Of a stretch of 64,000 bases of DNA, positions 54,363 to 63,838 are shown one piece after another. This DNA is from an uncultured Clostridia bacterium (GTDB lineage Bacteria > Bacillota > Clostridia > TANB77 > CAG-508), in the NCBI GenBank assembly GCA_934133165.1, contig CAKPAW010000006.1, positions 1 to 64,000 of the forward strand. The letters run 5' to 3'. The notes under the pieces are model-generated. The model was given only the letters and a program-made list of their open reading frames with translations, did not search any database and was not told where the DNA came from. How positions within the stretch are numbered: the first letter of the stretch is position 1; the number at the start of each line of letters is the position of its first letter. Position numbers and translations under genes: made by a program.

Positions 54363-56179
54363 AAAAAGAATAATGAGAGTGCTGTATGTAATAGGAATTA
54401 TTCCAATTATTTGGATTGCTCTCCTTTTAGCTCCTTATACTAAAGGTGGACTTATAGAAATAATAAAAAATGGTAGTGCTGCATTAAATCAGCCATTTAA
54501 AATAGTTATTGTAGAGAATAGCATTAGAACTATTCTTATTTTTTTGATTATTTATATATTTTCAATCTTATTATATGAATCAACTAGAAAAAATTATAGG
54601 AGGAGAGAAGAAAATGGTTCAGCCAAATGGGGCGAGGCAAAGGAATTAAATAAAAAATACAAACAACCTAATAATTATAATAAATTGCTTACTAAAAATG
54701 TTTCTGTTGGATTAAATGGAAGAAAGCATAGAAGAAATGTTAATGTATTAGTTATTGGTGGTTCTGGTGCAGGAAAGACATTTAGTTATTGTAAGCCAAA
54801 TGTAATGCAATGTGCAACATCGTATGTTATACTTGATCCAAAAGGAGAAATTGTAAGAGATACAGGTTATTTATTAGAAAAAGAACGGATATGAAATTAA
54901 AGTATTAGACTTAATAAATATGGAAAAATCACATTGTTATAATCCATTTGTATATATAAAAACAGATAATGATGTTCAAAAATTAGTAACAAATCTTTTT
55001 AAATCAACAACACCAAAAGGAAGTAGCACAAACGACCCATTTTGGGATACTGCTGCAAGTATGTTGCTTTTAGCTTTAATATTTTATTTGAAATATGAAG
55101 CTCCTGAAGAAGAACAAAACTTTGTAATGGTAATGAAATTACTACGAGCAGGAGATGTTAAAGAAGATGATGATGAATATGTTAGTCCTCTTGATATGTT
55201 ATTTAATAGATTAGAAACAAGAAACCCAGAACATATTGCTTTAAAATATTATAGAGCGTATCATTCAGGTTCAGCTAAAACATTAAAATCAATACAAGTA
55301 ACTCTTGCTGCAAGACTTGAAAAGTTTAATTTAGAGAGTATGGCACAACTTACACAAACAGATGAATTAGACTTGCCAAGTTTAGGAGAAAAGAAAGTTG
55401 CATTATTTGCAATTATTCCAGATAATGATACATCATTTAATTTTTTAGTTAGTGTTTTATATACACAACTTTTTCAACAATTATTTTATTTAGCAGATTA
55501 TAAATATGGTGGCAGTTTGCCAGTTCATGTACACTTTGTAATGGACGAATTTGCAAATGTTAGCTTGCCAGATGACTTTGATAAAATATTATCAGTAATG
55601 AGGTCAAGAGAGGTATCTGTTTCTATAATATTGCAAAATTTAGCACAATTAAAAGCCTTATTTGAAAAACAATGGGAAAGTATAGTTGGAAATTGTGATG
55701 AGTTTTTATATTTAGGTGGTAATGAACAAAGCACCCATAAGTATGTTAGTGAATTATTAGGAAAAGAAACAATAGATACAAATACTTATGGTAGGAGTTA
55801 TGGTTCACATGGCAGTTATTCTACAAATGACCAAATTGCAGGTAGAGAACTATTGACACCAGATGAGGTAAGAATGCTAGATAATAATTATGCTTTACTA
55901 TTTATTAGAGGAGAAAGACCAGTAAAAGATTTCAAATTTAATCTAAAAGAACATTTTAATAGTATGAATACACCTATTGGAAATAAAGAAATTAAACCAT
56001 ATATGCATGGAGGAACAGAAAATTCGGTAGGTACAATATCATTTAATTTAGATGATATGGAAATTGATACAAAAGAAATTATAGATTTAGAAACAAATGA
56101 ATTTGATATTGAATTATTATCAAGTGAAGAAATTGAAAATATGTACAAAGAAGATACGAATAATGCTAATAGTATCTAA
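54349..56179 (+). CDS. virD4: VirD4/TraG-type coupling protein, interrupted by a +1 frameshift
   Basis: Frame 1 (54349-54894) has two membrane helices (about 10-30, 60-80) and Walker A VIGGSGAGKTF (about 135-145). At 54886 an extra C changes GAA-GGA-TAT into GAA-CGG-ATA, and TGA follows at once. In the +1 frame the protein continues GYEIKVLDLINMEKSHCYNPF and then runs open to 56179 with FVMDEFANVSLPDDF (Walker B) and ILQNLAQLKALF. Joined, about 609 residues, normal for the T4SS coupling ATPase. Without a shift the first part would be only the anchor and Walker A. Compare the identical pattern in parA. Confidence 0.82.
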
Positions 56180-56232
56180 AAGACCAAAGTTATATCTAAC
56201 AAATATACTTTGGTCTTTTTTTGTACCCAAAA
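56178..56232 (+). terminator. intrinsic terminator inside the transfer region
   Basis: A perfect 13-bp stem (56178-56190 with 56217-56229) with T residues, lying between virD4 and the VirB2-like gene. Confidence 0.8.
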
Positions 56233-56257
56233 ATAAAAATTAAGGAGGATTTTTGAT

Positions 56258-56596
56258 ATGGAAAATAAGAAAAAAGAAAATTTTAAAGTATTTTTAAAGA
56301 AAACATTAAAAAGAGGAGCAATAATTATAGGTTATGTTATTGCATTAAATGTGGCACAGCAAATTCACTCTTTTGCAGCAGATGACCCAATAGCTATTGT
56401 TAATAATTTATCTAATTTTATATTTGGATTAATAAGAGCAGTTGGAATGATTATATTAGGATTTGGAATTGTTCAAGTAGGTATGAGTTTAAAATCTCAT
56501 GATCCAACACAAAGAGCAAACGGAATAATGACTTTAGCAGGTGGAGTTGTAATTACATTTGCAAAAGAAATTTTAAATATTATTACAGGTGGATAA
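56258..56596 (+). CDS. VirB2/Maff2-type small membrane protein
   Basis: The product has 112 residues: a basic N-terminus, a signal-like helix ending in HSFAADDP (about 42-46) and two hydrophobic helices (about 55-80 and 92-110) with GGVVITFAKEIL. The layout is that of VirB2-like pilin/Maff2 proteins in Gram-positive T4SS, which may form the transfer channel. AAGGAGG precedes the ATG. No integrity problem seen. Confidence 0.75.
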   Translation: MENKKKENFKVFLKKTLKRGAIIIGYVIALNVAQQIHSFAADDPIAIVNNLSNFIFGLIRAVGMIILGFGIVQVGMSLKSHDPTQRANGIMTLAGGVVITFAKEILNIITGG

Positions 56597-56653
56597 AGAT
56601 TAAGGCAGTTTTATCTGCATTAATAAATTAATTTTAGAATGGAGGTGCTAGAT

Positions 56654-57481
56654 GTGAATTGGATTGTAGGAAATTTACAGAATGCATTAGATACATGGAA
56701 TGGTAAATTATCAGAAATTTATATGTTAGTCACACAAAGTCCAGCAGATTTCAAAGGTGGAGCAATATGGAATATTATTTTAAATATAAATGGAGCTTTA
56801 CAAGCAATAGGTTTAGCATTACTTGTTTTATTTTTTGTTGTTGGAGTAGTAAGAACTTGTACTAATTTTTCAGAACTAAAAAGACCAGAACAAGCAGTAA
56901 AGCTATTTTTAAGATTTGCAATAGCAAAAGGAATTGTTACTTATGGATTAGATTTAATGCTTTCAATATTTAAAATAATACAAGGAATTGTAACAACTAT
57001 TATGGCTAAAAGTTCATTTCAAGCAAGTGGAATGTCCTTGCCACAATCAATTATAGATGCAATAGAAAAATGTGGTTTTTTTGAAAGCATACCATTATGG
57101 GCAGTTACTTTGCTTGGAGGACTTTTTGTAACTGTCTTGTCATTTATTTTAATTCTTACCGTATATGGTAGATTCTTTAAATTATATATGTACACAGCAA
57201 TAGCTCCTATACCTTTATCATCATTTGCTGGAGAACCTACACAAAACATTGGTAAGAGTTTTTTAAAGAGTTATATTGCAGTATGTTTAGAGGGAGCAAT
57301 TATAGTTTTAGCTTGTGTAATATTTTCAGAATTTGTAACTAATTCGCCGTCTGTAGATACAGGTGCAGCAACAGTTACAATGGTATGGAAATATGTAGGA
57401 GAACTTATTTTTAATATGTTAGTTCTGGTGGGAACGATAAGGTTGTCCGACAGAATTATAAGAGAAATGATGGGAATATAA
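56654..57481 (+). CDS. VirB6/TrbL-type channel protein
   Basis: The product has 275 residues from a GTG at 56654, preferred because GGAGGTG lies 6 bases upstream; the ATG at 56639 would place that site inside the gene. About six hydrophobic helices surround a region RTCTNFSELKRPEQAVKLFLR (residues about 66-86) typical of TrbL-like proteins in CTn elements. It would be the polytopic membrane core of the secretion channel. Confidence 0.75.
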   Translation: MNWIVGNLQNALDTWNGKLSEIYMLVTQSPADFKGGAIWNIILNINGALQAIGLALLVLFFVVGVVRTCTNFSELKRPEQAVKLFLRFAIAKGIVTYGLDLMLSIFKIIQGIVTTIMAKSSFQASGMSLPQSIIDAIEKCGFFESIPLWAVTLLGGLFVTVLSFILILTVYGRFFKLYMYTAIAPIPLSSFAGEPTQNIGKSFLKSYIAVCLEGAIIVLACVIFSEFVTNSPSVDTGAATVTMVWKYVGELIFNMLVLVGTIRLSDRIIREMMGI

Positions 57482-57501
57482 AAATGGAAGGAGCCGTAAA
57501 T

Positions 57502-57774
57502 ATGAGCATGGATTTTATACATACAGAAGAACATGGAATTAAATATTTAGTACACCCATCTGGGAGTATCTTTGAAGGTATGAAAATAAGAGAAAATCCA
57601 GATGATGCATTTGATAATGCAATAAAAAGAGGAATGAAAAATCCTGATGATTGGATGTATATGTATTCAAACAATAATAAGGATTATTTTAAAAATTATT
57701 ATACAAGAAATTATAAATCATATCCTCAATTTGATTTAAAAGAAAGAATAAAAAATAAATTATTGGAAAGGTAG
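57502..57774 (+). CDS. small hypothetical protein in the transfer operon
   Basis: The product has 91 residues: MDFIHTEEHGIKYLVHPSGSIF, then NPDDAFDNAIKRGMKNPDDWMYM, a short duplicated NPDD motif, and a basic, aromatic C-terminus. The ATG at 57502 is preferred because AAGGAG lies 9 bases before it. No known family was recognised. Its position between the VirB6-like gene and the PrgI-like gene suggests an accessory cytoplasmic role. Confidence 0.58.
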   Translation: MSMDFIHTEEHGIKYLVHPSGSIFEGMKIRENPDDAFDNAIKRGMKNPDDWMYMYSNNNKDYFKNYYTRNYKSYPQFDLKERIKNKLLER

Positions 57775-57782
57775 GAAAAATT

Positions 57783-58559
57783 ATGAACTTATTAAATGAA
57801 GAGGATTTAAAAATAATTGAAACCGATGACAATTTCATTAAATATAAAAATAAAAAAGCCAAATTCAATACAAAAATTGCATCAGATATGAAACATAATG
57901 GCGAAGTTGTAGATGTTATAGGTGTTATTAAAGGTAGAGATGAAGAACATGATTCTTATATTGTTAAATTTAATGATGACACAATAGAAAAAAATGTTAT
58001 GTACTTTGAACTACAATTTGATTATGTTAAAGATCCTGTTCAAGAAGATATGAGAAGAAAATTAAGCAGAATAATGAAAGTATATGACTTGAACGATAAG
58101 GAAATAGAAGAATTGCAAATTGCTGTAATGAATTATGATTATGAGGCTAATGAGGGAGTAGTATTTACGAGGGTTGAATCAATAGAAAAGCTATTTACTG
58201 ATGAAGATAGTCAAGAAAGAATAAATCCATCTATAAAGCAGTTAAAAGCTATGGCAGAATATATTAGACATACAGAAAAATATTATATGCTTTATGGCTA
58301 TGAGGAATATACAGAAAAAGTAATTGATTTAATTTTAAGTAGAGATGCAAGCGAAATTACTAGGTTAGAATTTTTAAATGAAATAAAATATATGATAAAT
58401 CATAATATAATGTGTTATTCAAGCAATTATTCTTTAGGACAAGCAAAAGAAGGCTTTGAAAAAGAGTTTGATAGAGAAAATAAGAAACTTATTTTAGTGG
58501 ATCAAATGCTTAAAGAGGAAAAGCAAAGAGAAAAAAAGAAAAATAAGGAGGCAAGATAG
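57783..58559 (+). CDS. hypothetical protein in the transfer operon
   Basis: This 258-residue protein has no membrane segment. The N-terminal part has a small beta domain (VVDVIGVIKGRDEEHDSYIVKFND, about residues 38-61) resembling an SH3-like fold. A helical middle and a very basic, glutamate/lysine-rich tail (EEKQREKKKNKEAR) follow. GAAAGGTAGG precedes the ATG. The next gene begins immediately after its stop. Function unknown. Confidence 0.58.
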   Translation: MNLLNEEDLKIIETDDNFIKYKNKKAKFNTKIASDMKHNGEVVDVIGVIKGRDEEHDSYIVKFNDDTIEKNVMYFELQFDYVKDPVQEDMRRKLSRIMKVYDLNDKEIEELQIAVMNYDYEANEGVVFTRVESIEKLFTDEDSQERINPSIKQLKAMAEYIRHTEKYYMLYGYEEYTEKVIDLILSRDASEITRLEFLNEIKYMINHNIMCYSSNYSLGQAKEGFEKEFDRENKKLILVDQMLKEEKQREKKKNKEAR

Positions 58560-58988
58560 ATGGAAGTTAAAATAAACAAAGATATTAGAGAATTTAGTGA
58601 GAGTATATTTTTTGGACTGTCTTTAAGGCAGTTCATTTTTTCTGTAATAGCTTGTATTGTGGCAGTTGTTTTATATTTTGTACTCAAACCATATTTAGGG
58701 CTAGAAACTTTATCGTGGGTTTGCATACTAGGTGCAGCACCTTTTGCAGTATTAGGATTTGTTAAATATAACGGAATGACAGCAGAAAAGTTTATTGTTG
58801 CAGTAATAAAATCAGAGTTTTTGACACCTAAAAAATTAACATTTAAAGCAACAAATATATATGCCCAAAACTTTAAACCAACTATTGATAAAAAGTTAAA
58901 ACAAAGTTTGCTAAAACCACAAAAAAAGAAGAAAGAAAAGAAAAATAAAAAGAAGAAAAAGGAGGTAAAAAATAATGAGAACTCTTAA
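58560..58988 (+). CDS. PrgI-family membrane protein
   Basis: The product has 142 residues: VKINKDIREFSESIFFGLSLRQFIFSVIACIV begins with the PrgI-type IREFSE...G..LRQ motif (residues 2-33 overall). Two membrane helices (about 22-40, 47-68) and a Lys-rich tail of more than 30 residues follow. PrgI-like proteins sit beside VirB4 in Gram-positive conjugation systems and are thought to anchor it. The stop overlaps virB4 by 14 bases. AAGGAGG precedes the ATG. Confidence 0.82.
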   Translation: MEVKINKDIREFSESIFFGLSLRQFIFSVIACIVAVVLYFVLKPYLGLETLSWVCILGAAPFAVLGFVKYNGMTAEKFIVAVIKSEFLTPKKLTFKATNIYAQNFKPTIDKKLKQSLLKPQKKKKEKKNKKKKKEVKNNENS

Positions 58989-61305
58989 TAAAATTTTTAA
59001 ATTAGATAAAGAAAAATTTAAAATACCGAGATGTGTTCAAGATATTATTCCAATAAAAGCAATATGGGAAGATGGAATTTTTCAAGTAAGTAAAAATAAA
59101 TTTTCAAAATCATTTAAGTTTATGGATATAAATTATGCAGTTGCTAGTAAAGAAGATAAAGAGGCAATGTTTTTAGATTATTCTGATTTATTAAATTCAT
59201 TAGATGTTGGAGCAATAACTAAAATTACAATAAATAATAGAAGAATAAATAAATTAGATTTTGAAAAAACAATATTACTAGATGAAAGCAATGATGAACT
59301 TAATGATTATAGAAAAGAATATAATAAAATGCTTGTATCTCAAGCAAAAAATGCAAATGAGATAGTGCAAGAAAAGATAATAACAATATCTGTTTATAAG
59401 AAAAATGTCGAAGAAGCTCGAAATTATTTTAATAGAGCAGGTAGTGAATTGATAAGCAGATTTAATACATTAGGTTCAAAATGCGTTGAATTAGATGCAA
59501 AAGAAAGATTAAGAATAGCACACGACTTTTATAGAACAGGAGAAGAAACTTCTTTTAGGTTTGATATACACGAAACAATGAAAAAAGGTCATAATTTCAA
59601 AGATTTTATTTGTCCTGATACAGTAGAATTGGAAAGAGATTACTTTAAAATGGGAGATAGATATGGGAGAGTATTATTCTTAAAGGAATATTCTAGTTAT
59701 ATCAATGATGATATGGTAACAGAACTTACAGACTTAAATAAAAATATGATGTTATCAATAGATGTTATTCCAATACCAATGGACGAGGCAGTAAAAGAGG
59801 CAGAAAATCGTAGATTAGGTGTAGAAACTAATATTACAAACTGGCAGAGAAAACAGAATGCTCAAAATAATTTTTCTGCAATAATACCTTATGATATGGA
59901 ACAACAAAGAAATGACTCAAAAGAAATGTTAGATGACTTGACTATTCGTGACCAAAGAATGTTTTTAGGTGTTATTACAATGGTAATAACAGAAGAATCA
60001 AAAGAAAAATTAGAAAGTGTTACAGACGCAATTTTAAAAATAGCAAGTAAAAATCTATGTCAGCTTGGAATATTAAGATTTCAACAATTAGATGGACTTA
60101 ACACAGTATTACCATTTGGAGTTAGAAAAATAGATGCAGTAAGAACTTTAACTACTGAAAGTTTAGCAGTATTTATGCCATTCAAAGTGCAAGAAATTAG
60201 GCACGAGAATGGTATTTTTTATGGTCAAAATGCTATTAGTAAGAATATGATTATTGCAGATAGAAGACAGCTTTTAAATGGAAATTCATTCATTTTAGGA
60301 GTATCTGGTAGTGGTAAATCATTTGCAGGTAAACAAGAAATAACATCAATTAGATTAAGAGATCCAAATGCAGATATTATTTTAATAGACCCAGAATCCG
60401 AATATGCACCACTTGTTAAATCTTTAGGTGGAGAGGTTATTAAAATATCAGCAGTAAGTAATAATCACATAAATGCAATGGATATGAACTCTCAATATGG
60501 AGATGGAGCAAATCCAGTAATATTAAAATCTGAATTTATATTATCTTTGTGTGAACAACTAATTGGTAGTGGAAATCTCGGACCGAAACAAAAGTCAATA
60601 ATTGATAGATGTACTGCTAATGTTTATAGAGTATTCCAACAAGGCAATTATCAGGGAATACCACCAACTTTGCAAGATTTTAGGGAAGAACTATTGAAAC
60701 AACCAGAAGATGAGGCAAAAGAAATAGCACTTGCAATAGAATTATTTACAAATGGTTCTTTAAATACATTCGCTATGAACACTAATGTAAATACATCTAA
60801 TAGTTTGATATGCTATGATATTTTAGAGCTAGGAAAACAATTACAACCAATAGGAATGTTAGTAGTATTGGATTCTATATTGAATAGAATTACTGCTAAT
60901 AGAACAAAAGGAAAGAATACATATATTTTTATTGATGAAATATATTTATTATTTCAATATGAATATTCTGCAAATTTCTTATTTACACTTTGGAAAAGGG
61001 TTAGAAAATATGGAGCTTTCTGCACAGGTATAACACAAAATGTTGAAGATTTATTACAAAGTCATACTGCTAGAACTATGCTTGCAAACTCTGAATTTAT
61101 AATAATGCTTAATCAAGCAAGTACAGATAGAATTGAACTTGCAAAATTATTAAATATATCTGATTTACAGATGAGCTTTATAACAAATGTAGGAGCAGGA
61201 GAAGGACTTATAAAAGTAGGTTCATCATTAGTTCCTTTTGTTAATAAATTTCCAAAAAATACAGAACTATATAGGCTGATGACAACTAAACCAGGAGAGT
61301 CTTAA
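58975..61305 (+). CDS. virB4: VirB4-type T4SS ATPase
   Basis: The 776-residue ATPase is intact. An N-terminal domain (about 1-400) precedes Walker A LGVSGSGKSFAGK (about 442-454), LIDPESEYAPLVKSLGGE (about 473) and Walker B IFIDEIYLLFQYE (about 653). TQNVEDLL and NSEFIIMLNQAS complete the RecA-like core. It would energise assembly or operation of the conjugation channel. The last base overlaps the sortase start. AAGGAGG upstream. Confidence 0.9.
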   Translation: MRTLNKIFKLDKEKFKIPRCVQDIIPIKAIWEDGIFQVSKNKFSKSFKFMDINYAVASKEDKEAMFLDYSDLLNSLDVGAITKITINNRRINKLDFEKTILLDESNDELNDYRKEYNKMLVSQAKNANEIVQEKIITISVYKKNVEEARNYFNRAGSELISRFNTLGSKCVELDAKERLRIAHDFYRTGEETSFRFDIHETMKKGHNFKDFICPDTVELERDYFKMGDRYGRVLFLKEYSSYINDDMVTELTDLNKNMMLSIDVIPIPMDEAVKEAENRRLGVETNITNWQRKQNAQNNFSAIIPYDMEQQRNDSKEMLDDLTIRDQRMFLGVITMVITEESKEKLESVTDAILKIASKNLCQLGILRFQQLDGLNTVLPFGVRKIDAVRTLTTESLAVFMPFKVQEIRHENGIFYGQNAISKNMIIADRRQLLNGNSFILGVSGSGKSFAGKQEITSIRLRDPNADIILIDPESEYAPLVKSLGGEVIKISAVSNNHINAMDMNSQYGDGANPVILKSEFILSLCEQLIGSGNLGPKQKSIIDRCTANVYRVFQQGNYQGIPPTLQDFREELLKQPEDEAKEIALAIELFTNGSLNTFAMNTNVNTSNSLICYDILELGKQLQPIGMLVVLDSILNRITANRTKGKNTYIFIDEIYLLFQYEYSANFLFTLWKRVRKYGAFCTGITQNVEDLLQSHTARTMLANSEFIIMLNQASTDRIELAKLLNISDLQMSFITNVGAGEGLIKVGSSLVPFVNKFPKNTELYRLMTTKPGES

Positions 61306-62102
61306 TGAATAAAATATATAGTTTGGTTTTAATACTACTAATAGTTATTTTAGCTATTAGTAGTTATTTTTTTATAAAAGAAATTGCAGAAAATAAGAAA
61401 GAAAATGAATTATTTGAAGAATTGCAGGAAGTAGTTCAGGAAGTAGTTCAGGAAGAAGAAAAAACGACCGCCCAAAATCAAATTACAGACAATTTTAAAA
61501 ATGAAACAAGTAATTTATCATCTAAAAATGTTGGAAATTACAATTTAGAAAGCATTTTAAAAATAAATACAGACATAATTGGGTGGATTAAAATTGATGG
61601 AACAAATATAAATTATCCTGTTATGCAAAATGGAGATTTCTATCTTCATAGAAATGTTTATAAAAATTATTCAAGTAGTGGAACTCCATATTTAGCAGAG
61701 CATTGTAATTTGAAAACAAGTGATAACTTAATTATATATGGTCATCACATGAAGAATAGTACAATGTTTTCTAATTTAGATAATTACAAGAATTATAATT
61801 ATTATAAGAACCACAAATATATTAAGTTTTATACATTAGAAGATAATAAAACTATTGAAAATGATTATGAAATAGTATTTGCATTTAAAACAGTTGCTTA
61901 TTCTGATAAAGGCTTTAAATATTATAATTATACAAAGTTTTATGATGAAAATGATTTTAATTCATTTGTAGAAAAATGTCGAAATTATGAGTTTTACAAT
62001 ACAAATGTCAAAGTGAATTATGGAGATAAGTTAATTACATTATCTACTTGTGAATATTCGCAAAAGAATGGAAGAATGGTAATTATAGCAAAGAAAATAT
62101 AA
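61305..62102 (+). CDS. srtB: class B sortase
   Basis: The 265-residue transpeptidase has an N-terminal signal anchor (about 5-27), an acidic linker with a short tandem repeat (EVVQEVVQE), then a sortase fold. IIYGHHMKNSTMF (His) is near 145, and ITLSTCEYSQKNGRMVI carries the catalytic Cys and Arg at about 246-258. The pattern TLSTC with GR is typical of class B. Its likely substrate is the VPKTG adhesin encoded at 35581. It overlaps the virB4 stop by one base, so it is made with the transfer machine. Confidence 0.85.
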   Translation: MNKIYSLVLILLIVILAISSYFFIKEIAENKKENELFEELQEVVQEVVQEEEKTTAQNQITDNFKNETSNLSSKNVGNYNLESILKINTDIIGWIKIDGTNINYPVMQNGDFYLHRNVYKNYSSSGTPYLAEHCNLKTSDNLIIYGHHMKNSTMFSNLDNYKNYNYYKNHKYIKFYTLEDNKTIENDYEIVFAFKTVAYSDKGFKYYNYTKFYDENDFNSFVEKCRNYEFYNTNVKVNYGDKLITLSTCEYSQKNGRMVIIAKKI

Positions 62103-62121
62103 AAGTCTGGAGGTGGTATAA

Positions 62122-63297
62122 ATGCCAGATATAAAGTTAAAAGAAAAAAGTATAATAAAACAATTAGATAAAAAAGTAGTACAAACACAAAACTTTAAAA
62201 ACAATTTAGTAATTACAAAAGAACGATTAAATGAATTTACATCAAAAGAAGAAAATACTTCAGCAGAAAATTATGCAAGTAATCATATTCAAAATGATAT
62301 AAGTTATCTATCAAGAAAAGGTGCAACAAAGAGTAATGAAATAGGGAAAAAATCATTAGAAAATACAAAACAGAATATCATAAAAAGTAAAGAAAAAATA
62401 TCAAACATTAAATCTAAAATAAAACAGAAGAAAGCACAGCAAATTAAAAATGCAGTAAAAAAACGAACAATAAAGAATGGAACTCAAAAAAGCATTAAAT
62501 ATGCAAAGAATGGAGCTAAACTTACTAAAAAAGGAATAAAAACATCTGAACAAGTTGCTAAAAATAGTGCAAAAGTGGCAAAACAAAGTGTTAAAGCAAG
62601 TAAAAGAGCAATAATGATTGCTAAAAGAACAGCACAATTAACTATAAAAGCAGTTAAGGTAACTGTGAAAGCAACAATAGCAACAGTAAAGGCAATAATT
62701 GCTGCAACAAAAGCTATTATTTCTGCAATAGTTGCAGGAGGTTGGGTAGCAGTTGTAATTATTCTAGTAATAGCTTTAATTGGAGGATTTATAGCTGCAA
62801 TTTTTAACAGCAATGGAGATGCGGATTATGATACTTCACAAATTCCTAATAGTGAAATAATATTAGTTGCAAAAGCACAAATAGGAAATGAGGGAGGAGA
62901 TAAGTTCTGGAAATGGTATGGCTTTGAAGAACATGTACATTGGTGTGCTTGTTATGTGAGTTGGTGTGCTAATGAATGTGATTACATAGAAAAAGGAATA
63001 ATACCTAAATTTTCTGTTTGTACAGATGGTATAAATTGGTTTAAAGAAAAAAATGAATGGCACGATAGAGGCGAAAACTATTATCCTATTATAGGGGATA
63101 TAATTTTCTTTGACTGGAAAGATGAAAACGGTAATCAAGATGGGACAAGTGATCATGTTGGAATTGTAACGAGAATAGATATAACTAATAGAAATATTTA
63201 TACAATAGAGGGAAATACAAGCAATAAATGTGCTGAAAGAATGTACTCTTTTGATGATGTCCAAGTTATGGGATATGGTAGTCCAAAATATGAATAA
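62122..63297 (+). CDS. CHAP-domain wall hydrolase of the conjugation system
   Basis: The product has 391 residues: a basic coiled-coil N-terminal half with many TKK/AKK repeats, a membrane helix (about 206-232) and a C-terminal CHAP amidase/endopeptidase domain. Catalytic residues visible are Cys in HWCACYVSWC (about 274-283), His in SDHVGIV (about 349-355) and EGN (about 367). It would open peptidoglycan for the transfer channel, as the equivalent proteins do in Tn1549 relatives. GGAGGTGG precedes the ATG. Confidence 0.8.
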   Translation: MPDIKLKEKSIIKQLDKKVVQTQNFKNNLVITKERLNEFTSKEENTSAENYASNHIQNDISYLSRKGATKSNEIGKKSLENTKQNIIKSKEKISNIKSKIKQKKAQQIKNAVKKRTIKNGTQKSIKYAKNGAKLTKKGIKTSEQVAKNSAKVAKQSVKASKRAIMIAKRTAQLTIKAVKVTVKATIATVKAIIAATKAIISAIVAGGWVAVVIILVIALIGGFIAAIFNSNGDADYDTSQIPNSEIILVAKAQIGNEGGDKFWKWYGFEEHVHWCACYVSWCANECDYIEKGIIPKFSVCTDGINWFKEKNEWHDRGENYYPIIGDIIFFDWKDENGNQDGTSDHVGIVTRIDITNRNIYTIEGNTSNKCAERMYSFDDVQVMGYGSPKYE

Positions 63298-63356
63298 AAT
63301 TGGTATCGAGTAAAGTAAGAATACTTTGATTGGTACTATTTATTTTTTTGTATTTT

Positions 63357-63382
63357 ACATTCCAAATATATATTTGGAATGT
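63357..63382. repeat. perfect 26-base palindrome
   Basis: ACATTCCAAATA followed by TA and its exact complement. It has no T run, so it is more like an operator or recombination site than a terminator. Confidence 0.7.
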
Positions 63383-63445
63383 TCATATTATAACATTTAA
63401 GATAAATATTAATGTTTTAGTCAAATTACCATAACTAATCCCTAA

Positions 63446-63622
63446 TGTACAAGAAAAAATATTGAAAAGCAAGAAGAATTAGAATCAAAAGTTATAATTA
63501 AGGAAAAATGAAATATCGAAAGTGTTTTTTTAAATACAAGTCATTTTAGAGTTGGATATTTAAAGCAAAATGAAGTAGATAATATATTAAATAATAAAAG
63601 TAACATTAACAAAGATTGTTAA
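63446..63622 (+). pseudogene. gene relic with an in-frame TGA
   Basis: One frame reads RKNIEKQEELESKV, then TGA at 63509-63511, then NIESVFLNTSHFRVGYL and on to a TAA. It has no start codon. The C-terminal part looks like a real protein end, so this is probably the remnant of a deleted element gene. Confidence 0.4.
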
Positions 63623-63635
63623 TGTTACTTTTGGG
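63596..63635 (+). terminator. intrinsic terminator or symmetric hairpin
   Basis: A perfect 15-bp stem (63596-63610 with 63618-63632) with a 7-base loop. The 5' arm overlaps the end of the relic. Confidence 0.75.
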
Positions 63636-63729
63636 GTTTAATACATAAAATGGAAAAAATCAATTTTTAATAAAGTCAAAAATTGTCGAAAAAGCTCGAA
63701 AAAATCATAAAAATTTAATACTAATATTG

Positions 63730-63758
63730 TTGATATTTGTAATATAATATGATATGGT
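63730..63758 (+). promoter_or_regulatory. promoter for the last gene
   Basis: TTGATA (63730-63735), 17 bases, then TATGGT (63753-63758). A TATAAT at 63743-63748 is an alternative -10. Confidence 0.45.
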
Positions 63759-63838
63759 AATACATATAGAGAAAGTTAAAATTTAAATTATTTCAAATTA
63801 AGGACAATTAATTATATGAGAAAGGAAAAAAAGGTAAT

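Larger units (their letters stand above)
32196..63297 (+). mobile_element. integrative conjugative element of Tn1549/CTn type (ends not resolved)
   Basis: A continuous + strand block carries parA, parB, a methylase-helicase, Toprim primase, MobC, relaxase, PcfB, VirD4, VirB2-, VirB6-, PrgI- and VirB4-like genes, a sortase and a CHAP hydrolase. That is the characteristic gene order of Tn1549-like elements of Firmicutes. The left end is placed between the queH terminator and the gene at 32196 by inference. No integrase, excisionase or att repeat was found, so the right end probably lies beyond 64000. Confidence 0.85.
63298..63838. other. 541-base gap: relic, palindrome, terminator and promoter
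   Basis: There is no intact gene here. It holds a perfect 26-base palindrome, a broken reading frame, a 15-bp terminator stem and a promoter, listed separately. The rest is AT-rich. Confidence 0.6.

Noticed and set aside
61428..61460. 12-base tandem repeat in the sortase gene as a phase-variation site
   Set aside because: Only about two and a half copies and a unit divisible by three, so changes would not switch the frame.
63509..63511. TGA read as tryptophan (code 4)
   Set aside because: TGG is used for Trp everywhere and host genes are full length under the standard code.
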